Shown here: one piece after another, positions 1-10,981 of the stretch
Layout: the number at the start of each line of letters is the position of its first letter
Position numbering within the stretch: the stretch's first letter is position 1
Assembly: GCA_015039315.1 (NCBI GenBank)
Contig: WIDE01000007.1
Span: forward strand, 620,327-684,326
Direction: 5' to 3'
From: Clavulina sp. PMI_390
Lineage: Eukaryota; Basidiomycota; Agaricomycetes; Cantharellales; Hydnaceae
Length of the DNA stretch: 64,000 nucleotides
The notes under the pieces: generated by a model
Told to the model about the DNA's origin: nothing
The model's database searches: none
The model's input: the letters and a program-made list of their open reading frames with translations, nothing else
Translations under genes and position numbers: made by a program

Positions 1-1789
1 CAAACGCTTCATAACCCTTGGCTTGGGCCAGTCGTTGCTTGAAATCTCTGAGCGAGGCCTTGCGACCGACTATCGAATCGTTGCTGGTCCCCGGAGAAGA
101 GAATTGTGAGAGACAATGCTTCGAGTTTCCCCACGGATTATTGATGTATCGTGCCTAGGAGATCAAAAATGAGAGCCACTCCCCGAGCGGGAATGTGAGA
201 ACCGACTGCTTACAAGGGAGATGTAGGCGGGTGCTAATACAGACTCTGCATCAACCAGAGGCCCAGGAGCAAAACAGGAAAGATTTTTCTCAGCCGCAGT
301 GGCGATCATGACCGAGTGGGCTCCTAGACCGGTTATGTATGAGTTAGTATACAATAGTCCATCACATGGATCAGCGCAGCGACACAATGCATCGACTTGC
401 CGCGGGAAAAGAAATACATGTACCTGTTACATCGCGGAGACGCACTGCGTCATCTCTGCTCAAACAATCGCCATTCGCAATCACCGGAATCCCCAGCCCC
501 ATCTCCTCCACACACTCGACGATCTCTCGTAGTCGGTGAATCAGTGCGCTCTCTCGCTTGCGCATCTCCTTCGTTCGGCAGTGGACCGTGAGACAGCTGA
601 TTCCAGTTGATACGATCCTGCGTACGAGCGCCAAAGTGTCTTCTTGCGAAGGAAGCATCCGGATCTTTGCAGATACGGCAATACTCTGTGGAAGCGAGCT
701 CCGAAGCTTCACCAGGATATCGCACAGAAGATCAGGGGTAGATAGCAAGTTGGCGCCCATGCCTGCGTGAGTTGAAAAGGGCTTCGGACAGCCGCAGTTG
801 AGTTCCACGCCTGACTCACCGAAGTAGGCGAAACGAAAAGAGCGAGAGAGGGCGCGAGACAATATTAGCAAGGCACCGATGAACCATGAACGAATAGAAA
901 AAATAAGCGGCCCGGTCCCAGCGAGGTGGTATAAGCGTTCGAGGAGACTTACCCGACACATCTTGTGCGACGATCATAGCCGATTGCGCTGCAAGGTCCG
1001 GGTTGGCAGATCCAACTTGATAGATGAGATACGGTTTCTCGATCGGATGCGTGGACCAGATAGGCTTTCCGGCCTTTTCGTAGGTGATCACACCGGTGGC
1101 ATCTGATAGGTTGGGTGAACAACTGAACATCAATCGACATGCCAACGATCGACCTCAAGGCTGTACAGCAGTCATTCTAGGACAAGAGGCGGGCGACTAA
1201 CCGTCTACTACCCGAGAGCAACCAATCATGCCTCGATCGACAATCTCAGGGCCCCAAACAAGGTCTGCACCATACTTGAGAGCGAGTAGCCGGCTCGGTA
1301 CTGAACCGGAGCGCAAGGATTCAAGCAAGCACACGTGAGATCTTATCAGCCTAGTCTTAAGGGGCTTATTCAAATGATGGTAGGCTTACAAGTCCCAGAA
1401 CGGACCATTGGGGCCAGTACGACCCCATTCCGATAGTTGAGTTTAGACTTCTCAGTAGAAGTGGGAGTATCAACAGAGGTGGCGGAGTGCTCGACAGGAA
1501 TCGATGTTCCATCTGAGATTTTTTGACGCTTCGCTGGATGGACAGCTGGCGACGGACTTCGTCGAGTAGCGATGGAAGGCATAGTATTAAGGGGACGCAG
1601 TCCAGGTAATGAAGGGATGGCAAAAAATCTCGGGGCGGCAGAGATAATCCTATTTGATAAGAAACCTGGGTTTTTCGATAACACGGAGCGCCCTAAAAGC
1701 ATGCACTGAGGACGCTGAGTCACAGAGTTTCGGGTAGGTATATTTGCCTTTGCTGCCGTTTGTTTTGCAACCAAACACTTGGCCTCCAA
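1..1789 (-). CDS. DUS2: tRNA-dihydrouridine synthase, Dus2 type (3' end beyond window)
   Basis: Flavin enzyme expected to reduce a uridine to dihydrouridine in the D-loop of cytosolic tRNAs (position 20 is the family's known site). Translated exons read, in order, VVLAPMVRSGT (substrate/FMN barrel entry), LLALKYGADLVWGPEIVDRG, then YLIYQVGSANPDLAAQSA, then ELNCGCPKPFSTHAGMGANL, VSAKIRM, LTVHCRT, VIANGD and YINNPWGN near the window edge. The Cys of the NCGCPK block matches the family's catalytic cysteine. The first exon is 1390-1789; about five introns follow, so exons cover roughly 1199-1325, 960-1108, 385-826, 237-327 and 1-152. Two starts are possible: ATG at 1789 gives a basic N-terminal extension of about 70 residues that could be a mitochondrial presequence; ATG at 1582 (MPSIATRRSP) gives a shorter cytosolic form. 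The C-terminus lies beyond base 1. Confidence 0.9.
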
Positions 1790-2404
1790 GTCTGGAAACC
1801 ATGTTCGTAATTTCGAGTTTGGAAGCGCACTATCGCTGGTGGTTCTTACTAAAAACCGCCAATATATTGTAGTGCGGATCTTATTCCTGACACTTCATAT
1901 CAAATCGAGAAGCTCTGCTGTAATTACAGAGCGTAGGGCAACCTCGAGTAATATTGTTCAAGGCGTGTGGTCTTCTATAAGATCGTAAGAGTTGGTCCAC
2001 TTCAGCCGTCTGAACCCGGCGGCTTTATATGACTTCTCGGCCGAGACCTTCTACGACGACGGCTAAATCTCGGTCTGCAGCGCTTCTGGCTTCTTCTCTA
2101 TTTTCCGACAGATTCTTCTTGTTGATCACCCCCACCGACCCCACTGAAGTGTCACATGAGCCATAAAATAAAATTTCTGTCGGATAGACGTTTTTGAGGG
2201 CACCCATTGCGTGGTACTATACCCATGGAAATTCTCCGAAATGATGGCCTTATGGTCAGTGGGCACCGTTCTTGCATTCAACGGCGCGGATTCGCTCCAG
2301 TCCGCGCTGGGCGTGCCGCTGGCTCCCTTCATAAAGCGCAATTTTGCTCCTCCGTTTTCCTCCAAACTCCTCCCTTTTGGTGAAAGAGTGGACAACCTCA
2401 CAAG
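1790..2404. other. Divergent intergenic region DUS2 / beta-galactosidase
   Basis: This 615 bp stretch separates two divergently transcribed genes and should hold both promoters. I see no convincing coding exon. The short open frames at 1779-2434 have no recognisable domain. Confidence 0.5.
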
Positions 2405-5400
2405 ATGCTGAGGCTTCGAGCTCTCGCTACGCATGCGCTCTGGATTGCTTCACTTCTTCCTTCGAACCTCGCTCAATCAGCCAAAGACAATAGCGCTTTA
2501 TATCACGTTCCTATTGGGTCACCCGGTTTCCAGCACAATCACTCCTCTGCAGCTGTCACGTTCGATCAGCACTCTTTGTTCTTGGACGGCAAGCGTGTCT
2601 TTTTGTATGGAGGAGAGTATCATCCATGGCGCTCCCCCACCGGGCCTGTCCTTTGGAGAGATGTTCTTGAGAAGATGAAGGTGAGTGTCGTGCAGAACTC
2701 ATTAATTTGGGGAGAGCTTGACGTGACATGATCCACTCTACGTCCCCAAAGGCAGCAGGCTTCTCCGGCATCAGTATCTATCTTCACTGGGGCGCTACTG
2801 CTTGTCTGTACTTCTCCATCCTTGTGGTTTATGACGATACTCACACGTCATTGAACAATTCATTCAGTCACTGAGACCGATCTTGACTTCAAATACTTCC
2901 GGTCTGTGACGGACTTCCTTGACATTGCAAAGAGGTAAGCATGAAGCAGCGATAGAGATTAGCGATGGGACTAAATCGTGTTATTCTTAGTGTTGGCCTT
3001 CTAGTTACGGTCCGGCCCGGCGTGAGTCTTGCTTCTCTCTTCAAAGAAACCCTTTACTAAACAGTATTTGATATAGCCTTACATCAACGCCGAAACCAGT
3101 TAGTATGCAAGCTACCTTAGAATAACCTTTACTGAAGCATTACTCGCCTAGATGCTGGTGGTTTCCCAGGCTGGCTCTCTAATTTCGGCGGCACTGCTCG
3201 CACAAATGCGTCAGATTATACTGAAGCTTGGGTTCCCTGGATCACTGCGGTCTCGAAATTCATTGCGCCCTATCAGGTAAGGGACGATGTATTTGATAAC
3301 ATTAACTTAAATGTCCTGATTGCCTTCATTATCTAGTATCCCGATGGACCCGTCATTGCAGTTCAATCAGGTACGCATTTCCCAATGGGCTAAGAATAAC
3401 ATGCAATGATCACTTACATGCTGATATTTTTTAGAGAACGAGTTCTTCACGGGCACTGTAGAATCGCCTTACATGCAGAAAATTGAGGACACCTTCCGCG
3501 CGAATGGGCTAACGAAAATACCGATGTAAGTGAAGCATTGGCTCTCCATGCGCACGACTCCTAATCCCACCCTCATTAGCACTTACAACGACGGTGGACC
3601 CTCCGGAAACTTTGCTACTTCCGGACTTGGGCAGGTCGATATGTACGGATACGACAACTATCCGCTAGGGTTCGAGTGCAGCAATCCAACAGTCTGGACC
3701 GAGGTCCCTACAACTTATGATGACAACCATCAGGTACGAATCCCCTTTTCTACCTTTGTCACTTGACGTTCCTGACAATAAATCCATCAACGCATAGTCG
3801 CTATTCCCCGCCACCCCAATGTACATCCCAGAGTTCCAAGGAGGAGCTTTCGATTTCTGGGGAGGGCCTGGGTATGACAACTGCTACAGCCTACTCAATG
3901 ACGAGTTCGCCAATGTGAGACATACCATCCTCCAACTCTACTCAGTATGGTAACATATATTGGCGCGTAGGTTTACTACAAAAATCTGTTCTCATTCGGG
4001 ACATCAATTCTGTCACTTTACATGGTATGCACCACCACGTTACTTCTTTCTGCCGATTAGTAAAGCGTTCCCTCGGTAGATTTATGGCGGAACGAACTGG
4101 GGTAACCTTGCCACCCCTGTGGTACGTTTATCTTGTTAAGCTTCAGAATTATGACTTACCGCCTTCGACGTCTAGGTCTATACCTCTTATGACTACGGAT
4201 CCGTAAGCACGCTCCGTCAATGCCAAAAAAAAGGGTTTTTCTCATATTATTCTTGATGAATAGCCCATCAGGGAAGACCGCTCGCTCACAACCAAATACA
4301 ACGAGATGAAGCTCCAAGCTCACTTCGTGCAATCATCTCCGGCCTTGTTAACCGTAGTGGCTATCGGGAATGGGACTGTTGGATCGGGGACAGCTTACTC
4401 CAACAGCAGCCAGATCTTCACCAGAAATCTCAGAGACCCCAGCACAAACACGAACTTCTACTTCGTTCGTCAGACAACCAATACGTGCGTATTATTCTTC
4501 TGATCATCTTGAACCGGTTTGCTTATTTGATGGATCATACAGCAATACTTCGCCTGTGAGCTTCTCCTTGCAGACCAATACCTCGCTTGGAACCTTCACT
4601 ATTCCTCGCTACGGTGGATCTATAACCCTTGCTGGGCGTGAGAGCAAAATCATTGTGACGAACTATGCGTTTGGCTCCTCGAAACTTGTTTATAGTACAG
4701 CAGAGGTGCGGGAAGACATTGATATCTGCTTTATCGTGCTTATCACCCTTTCGTTCAGGTCTTTACTTGGACCACAATCGATGGTGTTGATTACCTCGTC
4801 CTTTACGCCATTGCTGGACAATCCATCGAAGCGGTCATCTCCACCAGCAGCCACCCCACGGTCGCCGGCTCCAGCACCATCAAGGCATCAACCGTGAACG
4901 GGACTACGGTCATCACTGGAACCACGTCTGGTGTCGCCGTCGTCACCGTTGGCAGCATCAAGGTCCTCGTCGTAGATAAGCACACCGCCTATACCTTTGC
5001 CCAGCCACGATTAGAGGCAGAGGGCTATTTCAACGTCGGCCCAGCAACCTCATCCGTCCTCATCTACGGGCCTTACCTGGTTCGCGAGGCCACTTTGAGC
5101 GGCTCGACCCTCAGCATCGTTGGCGACATCAATGCTACTACGACCATCAACGTGTTCGCGCCCAAGAGCGTACGATCCATCTCATGGAACGGGACTCCAC
5201 TTTCAACGAAGACCAACAGCGTTGGAGCGCTATCAGCGACCATCGCATTCAAGTATAGCTCTATTGCTGCTCTCCCATCTCTGACAACAGCGGAATGGCT
5301 CTGCCATGATACGTTGCCTGAGAAGGCAGTGTAAGTCATCACAGCACTAACAACCGAGTTGCCTCCATACTGAAGGTTCATTCCTCAGCTCGTTTGACGA

Positions 5401-6871
5401 TTCAACTTGGACTGTTGCTAACAAGACGAGCGTGCTTCGCCCTGATAAGCCAATTGGCGGCAAGGTAAACCTTGCGATTGGATTCTATTAATACATCTTT
5501 CGCTCACGCTGCTGTCCCATGCCCAGTATGTGCTGTATGCTGATGAGTACGGATATCACCAAGGTTAGTCTACAGAATCCTCAGTTTCACGAGAACGTTC
5601 ATATTTATTTCTTGGGACAGGCGACTTGCTATATCGCGGCCATTTCACTGGAAAGAATGCCACTTCTTTGTCCCTTTCATTACAAGGGTGAGTCATGGAC
5701 GAAATGGAGCTGTGAAGATGATCTTCACAAACTTCGCGATAGTGGCTTTAATTTCGCCTACTCCGCCTATATCAATGGCAACTTCCTTGGATCCGGCCAA
5801 GGGGGCGCCCAGAGCGTGGTTACTTGGAACGGCGGCATTGACCTCCTCAATGCCACTTGGGCTCTGAACCCTTCTTTGCTGAACACTGGGGACAACGTCG
5901 TGTCGGTAATCGTGGAAAGCACTGGTGCGCTGATACTTTAGACCTTGTCTTGATCTCTCTGAGAACCTTCTTTTCGCAGGTCTTGAGGAAGAGTCGGGTA
6001 CCAATGATGGATTCAAGCATCCTCGCGGTGTCCGTGGTTACACCCTCAATGGGACTGACTTTACCACCTGGAAAGTTGCTGGCAATTATCTTGGAGAAAA
6101 CTTCCCCGACAAGGTTCGCGGACCTCTTAATGAAGGAGGTCTTTGGGCCGAGCGAGTGGGTGAGTCTGGTGAGCGGCCAGTTGCTACTGCCAAGGTCTCA
6201 CCAGGAAATCTTTGATCACCAGGCGCTCATCTTCCGGGATACCCTGCTACTGGATGGCAATCTTCTAAATCAACTAAAAGCTGCAGCCCCTTCGCTGGAA
6301 TCTCTTCTAGTGGAGCCACTGCATACCGAACAAAATTCACTCTCAACATCCCTACAGACGCTGACGTCCCAGTTGCGCTGAAATTCACTCCTACAACCGA
6401 TGCAGCTACGAACACCACCAGCAACTACCGTGCCATGATTTATATCAACGGCTGGCAATTTGGGCGTTACTCGTTAGTGACTTTGCTTGTTATCTACGTG
6501 ACTCCATGCGTCCCATTAACCTTGACCATACAGTGATAATTTTGGTCCTCAGCGAATCTTCCCGGTATGTTTTGCGACTCTCATAGTATTCATATGGAAT
6601 TTTATTCAAACTGCCACCACTATAGCTTCCCGAGGGCATTCTCAATCACAGAGGCGAAAATGAACTGCTCGTGACACTTTGGAGTCTTGGTATGTTCGAA
6701 TGAGTCAATAACCTTCACCTATGTCTCATCACTGTTTTTCCTCCTTCTACTGAAGATCCCCAAGGCGCGAAGATCGCCGGTCTGGAGCTCATCACTACGG
6801 CTGTCGTGCAGTCAGGCAAAGGTTCAGTTCCAGGCATCGTGACATCCCCAACATATTCCGAACTTCGTTAA
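2405..6871 (+). CDS. Secreted beta-galactosidase, glycoside hydrolase family 35
   Basis: Exo-acting beta-galactosidase predicted to release terminal galactose from plant cell-wall galactans or xyloglucan side chains outside the cell. ATG at 2405 begins a signal peptide ([20 protein letters not shown]). The catalytic domain follows: [18 protein letters not shown], then [12 protein letters not shown]. The proton-donor block VIAVQSENEFF is split by an intron after the Ser codon, and the nucleophile block is [13 protein letters not shown], followed by YGGTNWGN. Later exons hold the all-beta domains, including [42 protein letters not shown] and a C-terminus ending TYSELR before TAA. The gene is cut by many short introns (my estimate is about twenty) and should encode roughly 1000 residues, normal for fungal GH35. 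No frameshift was seen in the parts I translated. Expression may be induced by plant polysaccharide, but no regulatory motif proves that. Confidence 0.92.
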
Positions 6872-7873
6872 ACCAGCACATTGGTGAGGCACCTGGAGGA
6901 GCGGTAGATGATAATGAAACATCCTACATCTACTCTGTCTAGTATGTTTAATATCAATGTGTCTTCAGATAGCGCAGTGGAAAGGCAATAAGATGCAACA
7001 TTGATGATTTCCAGAAAAGGATCACAGCGCATTTAGGCTTTACATACACGCGGAGCCTCTACTCACATCTCTGTGGTCGATGAGGATCCCTATAAAAAGT
7101 CATTTCGTGAAATATCCTGGCCGGCGTTTGTGGACTGAAACTTGCAGTAAGACTTACGGCCCCAATTTGGTTGATAGTCATGCAGAAATGCCAGCAATCA
7201 TAGCCTAGGGATTCGATATAACAATATCCCATCGTAGAGAGCCAAAAAAATTGCGACAATAGTAAGTAGTCAAAATTTATGATCACTTGTCGCATACCCT
7301 CACAGAACATATCGAGCGGCCAACGTGCTGATGGCAGGATTGTTCCGCATATATGGAGCCGACGGTCACATTACACTCAATATATTTGATCGGTGATGTA
7401 ATGTGACACATTCTTTCCATAGAACCTTCCATGGGAGTTCCTGGCTCTCGAGGCTTGGAGATTGCCCGCTATGGAAATGGTAACAAGTCGAATTGGCCCG
7501 ACGAGCTGCAGATTTGCTGGTATTGTTTCATTCCTTTTTTGCCAGAATAGTGTTTCATCGAACTCATCATAGTTTCACTAGGCTTATAAGTGCAATGACA
7601 AAGAAGGACGTCCTATGGTGATTGTTTGTACTTAATTGACTATAGGCCTCCCCCGAGGATTCCGTCTTCGGGCGAGCAATGAATAAACTTCCCTCTCTTC
7701 AACATTGGAACATTTCATAGCCATCATGGAGAGCTCAGCGCGCCGGTACCCTAGGGCATTAGGGTTACCGAATATAGAGGAGCTGTCAGAGCCACAGTTT
7801 CGCCGACTAAAGGCCTCCCCTAGATTGATAATGGAGATGTCAGACGGAACGCCTCCCCCACGCTCCAACCACC
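6872..7873. other. Intergenic region between beta-galactosidase and zinc-finger gene
   Basis: About 1 kb without a supportable exon. It should contain the 3' UTR of the beta-galactosidase and the promoter of the zinc-finger gene. The only structure seen is an 11-bp inverted repeat, listed separately. Confidence 0.45.
7365..7407. repeat. Perfect 11-bp inverted repeat with 21-nt spacer
   Basis: GTCACATTACA at 7365-7375 is matched by its exact reverse complement TGTAATGTGAC at 7397-7407. The 21-nt spacer is AT-rich. It could form a hairpin in the 3' region of the beta-galactosidase transcript or be a paired factor-binding site upstream of the zinc-finger gene. Function unknown. Confidence 0.6.
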
Positions 7874-9138
7874 ATGGACATCACATCCCTCCTCAATCCC
7901 TCCCATGCTGGCTCCCAGTGAGTGTTGAACCTGCGATGATCTCGGTAGATGGCACTGGCTGAACTGCTGAGCGGTCCGATATCACTAGAGAGACGCGAGA
8001 GACCGAGTCGGATCTATCCTGCGAGTTTATCGAGCCGCCTCCCCCCTCCCATCTCCCCGCTTCCCTTCGCTTGGCGGACGGAACGATCGTGAGGAAGGGC
8101 AATGATCGGTCCAACCCTCCTGCCACCCGGATTGCTCAAGAGGTAAGTAGCCGACATCTCGCACCCACGGTCAAGTACGGCACTGATTTCCGTTAATTAC
8201 ATCTTCCGACGAGCTAGGATTGTCCCGACGGGGTAAGGCACTTCACTCTTCCCAAAACATGCTTTGATTATGTCAAGCGCGACTTACCCATCTGCCTGCT
8301 GTCCGTCATCAGCCTACGATCGTCCGGGGGATGTTCCGTGCGGAGGTCAAAGAGGCCTTCATTTGCGATATCTGCCCCGTGTTCTACTTGGCGGTACGTA
8401 CATCGCTTTGTTGGACTCATGGCCATTACATTCATACTGGCTCCTTACCCCTTCGTAGAGGAAGTCATGGGATCGCCACATCCGACTCCATATCCATGGT
8501 GAACCAGAGAGACGATTCGTCTGTGACGTGTGCGGACACCGGTGTTCTCAGGTGAGTTCACCCAACGACAGGCTATCATCCGCCGACACCTCATGTTTCC
8601 CGTCACAATTTATTTGGGGCTGGGCCTGCCCGTAGGCCGCGAACCTGACTACACACAAGCGTACCCACACCGGAGAAAAACCCTTTATCTGCGACAAGCC
8701 GGACTGCCAATTCTCTAGCGCCCAGGTACGCAGCTGGGCCCGTCGATGCTCCTCTTCCTGAGCTAACACTTATCGACTCCAGGGAGCAAACCGCGCAAAG
8801 CATCAACATGCGAAGAACCATCACACATTTGTTTTCTCCCCCCAGTACAGTGAGCACCAAGGTGTTCTGTCCGTTAGCGTAAGAAACTGTTTATCCTCGT
8901 TTGTGTACTTGTCTGACGGAATCATTTATCAATATTCACGGTCGAGGACCTATAGCAGGCAAGCACATCCCGCCACCCCGGGAGGTACATGCAGAGCAGC
9001 CGAGGCGAGGACGGCTGGGTTTACGTGCAGCCAAACGGAAACTTCACAGAACACGACCAACACGAACGACACGAACAGCACGAACGACATGAACAACACG
9101 AACAGCACGAGGAGGAGGAGGAGGATACCTTGCAATGA
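7874..9138 (+). CDS. Small C2H2 zinc-finger protein with His/Glu-rich tail
   Basis: Likely nuclear DNA-binding protein of about 251 residues. My exon model is 7874-7917, 7989-8142, 8218-8232, 8313-8393, 8459-8551, 8636-8725, 8783-8878 and 8956-9138; all junctions keep frame. The third exon is only 15 nt (DCPDG). Zinc-finger units follow one another across exons: FICDICPVFYLA plus RKSWDRHIRLH, then RFVCDVCGHRCSQ plus AANLTTHKRTHTGEKPF, then ICDKPDCQFSSAQ plus GANRAKHQHAKNH. The linker THTGEKPF is the classic C2H2 linker. The tail is a repeat of His-Glu-Gln/Arg units (9054-9110) ending in five Glu. The start MDITSLLNPS was chosen because it splices cleanly into the next frame; upstream ATGs do not. 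Target genes are unknown. Confidence 0.75.
9054..9120 (+). repeat. Imperfect tandem repeat coding His-Glu-Gln/Arg units
   Basis: A 9-12 nt unit related to CACGAACAG is repeated about six times, followed by five GAG codons. In the gene's frame it encodes an alternating His/Glu/Gln/Arg tail, so length variation here would keep frame mostly in multiples of three. Confidence 0.65.
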
Positions 9139-10981
9139 CGCGATACCCAGTGATTCCAAAAGCTCCCGACAAATCGAGATAATATACCAAGTTTCATGTC
9201 ATGTTTTCCTTTACGACTTCTGGCGCTGTAGGCTTCCACGAATATGCGATGTTTCTCGACCATAGCAAATATACGACGCTTGGTCCTCAGAATGACCCAG
9301 AGCGGAGATGAACGTTTTTCCGCAAGTATACATGATCTAGGATATTGATAGCGCCACAATGAAGTACTAGCATGTGCGGAACTAGCACTGCCCTGGCATA
9401 CTATTCAACAGACTGCACTGCACTGCCATGGAAGGCTAGACGCGGCCGTCAATAAGAAACGACTGCTATAAGGCAGTTAGGGCATAGGGTCAGTTAGGAG
9501 GAGCAGCGATAGTTGGGGCGAGTAGGGTCAATTCGATATAGACTTTGAGTTCTATGACGAGGCGGTCCAGGAAGCTCGAACGGAAAGAACCCAAGGGGCG
9601 ATACCAGCCAGTGAGCCAGCCGCTCGGTGAATATATCTGAGTATCAACTTGCTGGGCTACTCGTGTGCATACGTCATCCATTTCGCGTAAATCTTGAGCG
9701 TAATCATGAATCGTTGTGGACACTATGAGGCTTGTAGGCAACTAAGCAGCAAGAAGCGTGAAGAAAAATTGCATGAGTGTGGGAACCATTCAGTTGGCGA
9801 ATTGAACATGTGTTCGTGTTCGATAGACCTTTGCCTCTCCATCGTCGATCTCGATGCCCACCATTCCATCACAGCATCAAAACTCTCTCGGCTTGACTCC
9901 AAGAAAGGCAACTTAGGTCTATCTGACCCCAACGCAAATCACTCAGTCATCAAAAAAACTCCGTCATCAGAGACCAGAACACGTTTGCATGTGCTCGTGA
10001 TGATTTTTGATCAAGGAAATCATTTAGTTGGGTGGTGGTGCTGCCAAGTTACACACACAGAGACGGATCACTATCAAAATTCGCTTGCACAGGTTTTTGA
10101 GTTTCCTTTCGTTTGATTAAGTGTCCGAATATAGGGGGCCAGAGGGGCGTAGAGTACTTTGCACAGAGAGTAGGGAAAGGTCCATGTCAAGGAAAAAAAG
10201 AACGTTGAAAAAAAGAAAGGGAAAAGTAAAAAGCAGTCGAGTCACAGCATTTTTGGCGGTTCGGCGCATGGAGCTATACAGTGTCATTAGTGAGGGGGGG
10301 ACATGCGCGGGATGAGAGGGGAGAGGGCGGTGTAAGATGTAGAATAGGTGTAGCCACCCGGCAAGCCAAGCCGGAACGGAAAGAAAAAGAAGCGACCAAA
10401 AAAGAAGAAAGAAAAAAGGCCCAAGACGGAGAGCTACAAGAGGGCTGTGTATGTTTGCACGATCAGTTCAATGAGATCGTTCTCCGAAAAATAATGGGTG
10501 AGGGCTAGAGTTGAGCACAATTAAGTGGTTTGGGTGTGTAAGAAAAAAAGGGGCTTCGGACAATCGAATCGCGTGGAACAAATCATGAATATCTTTCAAT
10601 GAGAAAATTGAAACTGGGAATGAATTACTAAAGGAGGGTATGATGAGAGGGCGAAGACTCCTCCCGCCCAAAGAAAAAAGTTCAAAAACTCATCATACCA
10701 GCCCGCAAACCACACCCAGCGAAGACAAGGCTGGAAAAGAATACACAAAAGGGAAGATCTTAAGAATACACCAAAAAAGATAGAGAGGTGGAATAGATTG
10801 TTCGAGACGCGACACACGACCACGAGAGTGCCGACTCCAGTAGAATGGAGAGGCGTCCGACGTGGCGTGCAGTGCAGAAAAAGATGCGGAATAAATCAAG
10901 GCGGCGCAGTTCGTGAAGCAAAAGAATAGCAAAGGGAGAGAGAGACAGCGCAAAGCAGACGAGGAGCGAAATGGTGATGAT
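9139..10981. other. Convergent intergenic region with long purine-rich tract
   Basis: This 1.8 kb lies between the 3' ends of two convergent genes. From about 10120 to 10960 the + strand is strongly purine-rich (runs such as GAAAAAAAGAAAGGG), so the transcript of the Crz1-like gene would carry a long pyrimidine-rich 3' UTR. No open frame here has a recognisable domain. Confidence 0.45.

Noticed and set aside
6951..7060. Possible tRNA gene in the intergenic region
   Set aside because: I could not fold a cloverleaf with A and B boxes; no tRNA in the window is supported.
7705..7873. Earlier ATG codons upstream of the zinc-finger start
   Set aside because: Their frame runs to a stop at 7962 without joining the next exon, whereas ATG 7874 splices in phase to 7989.
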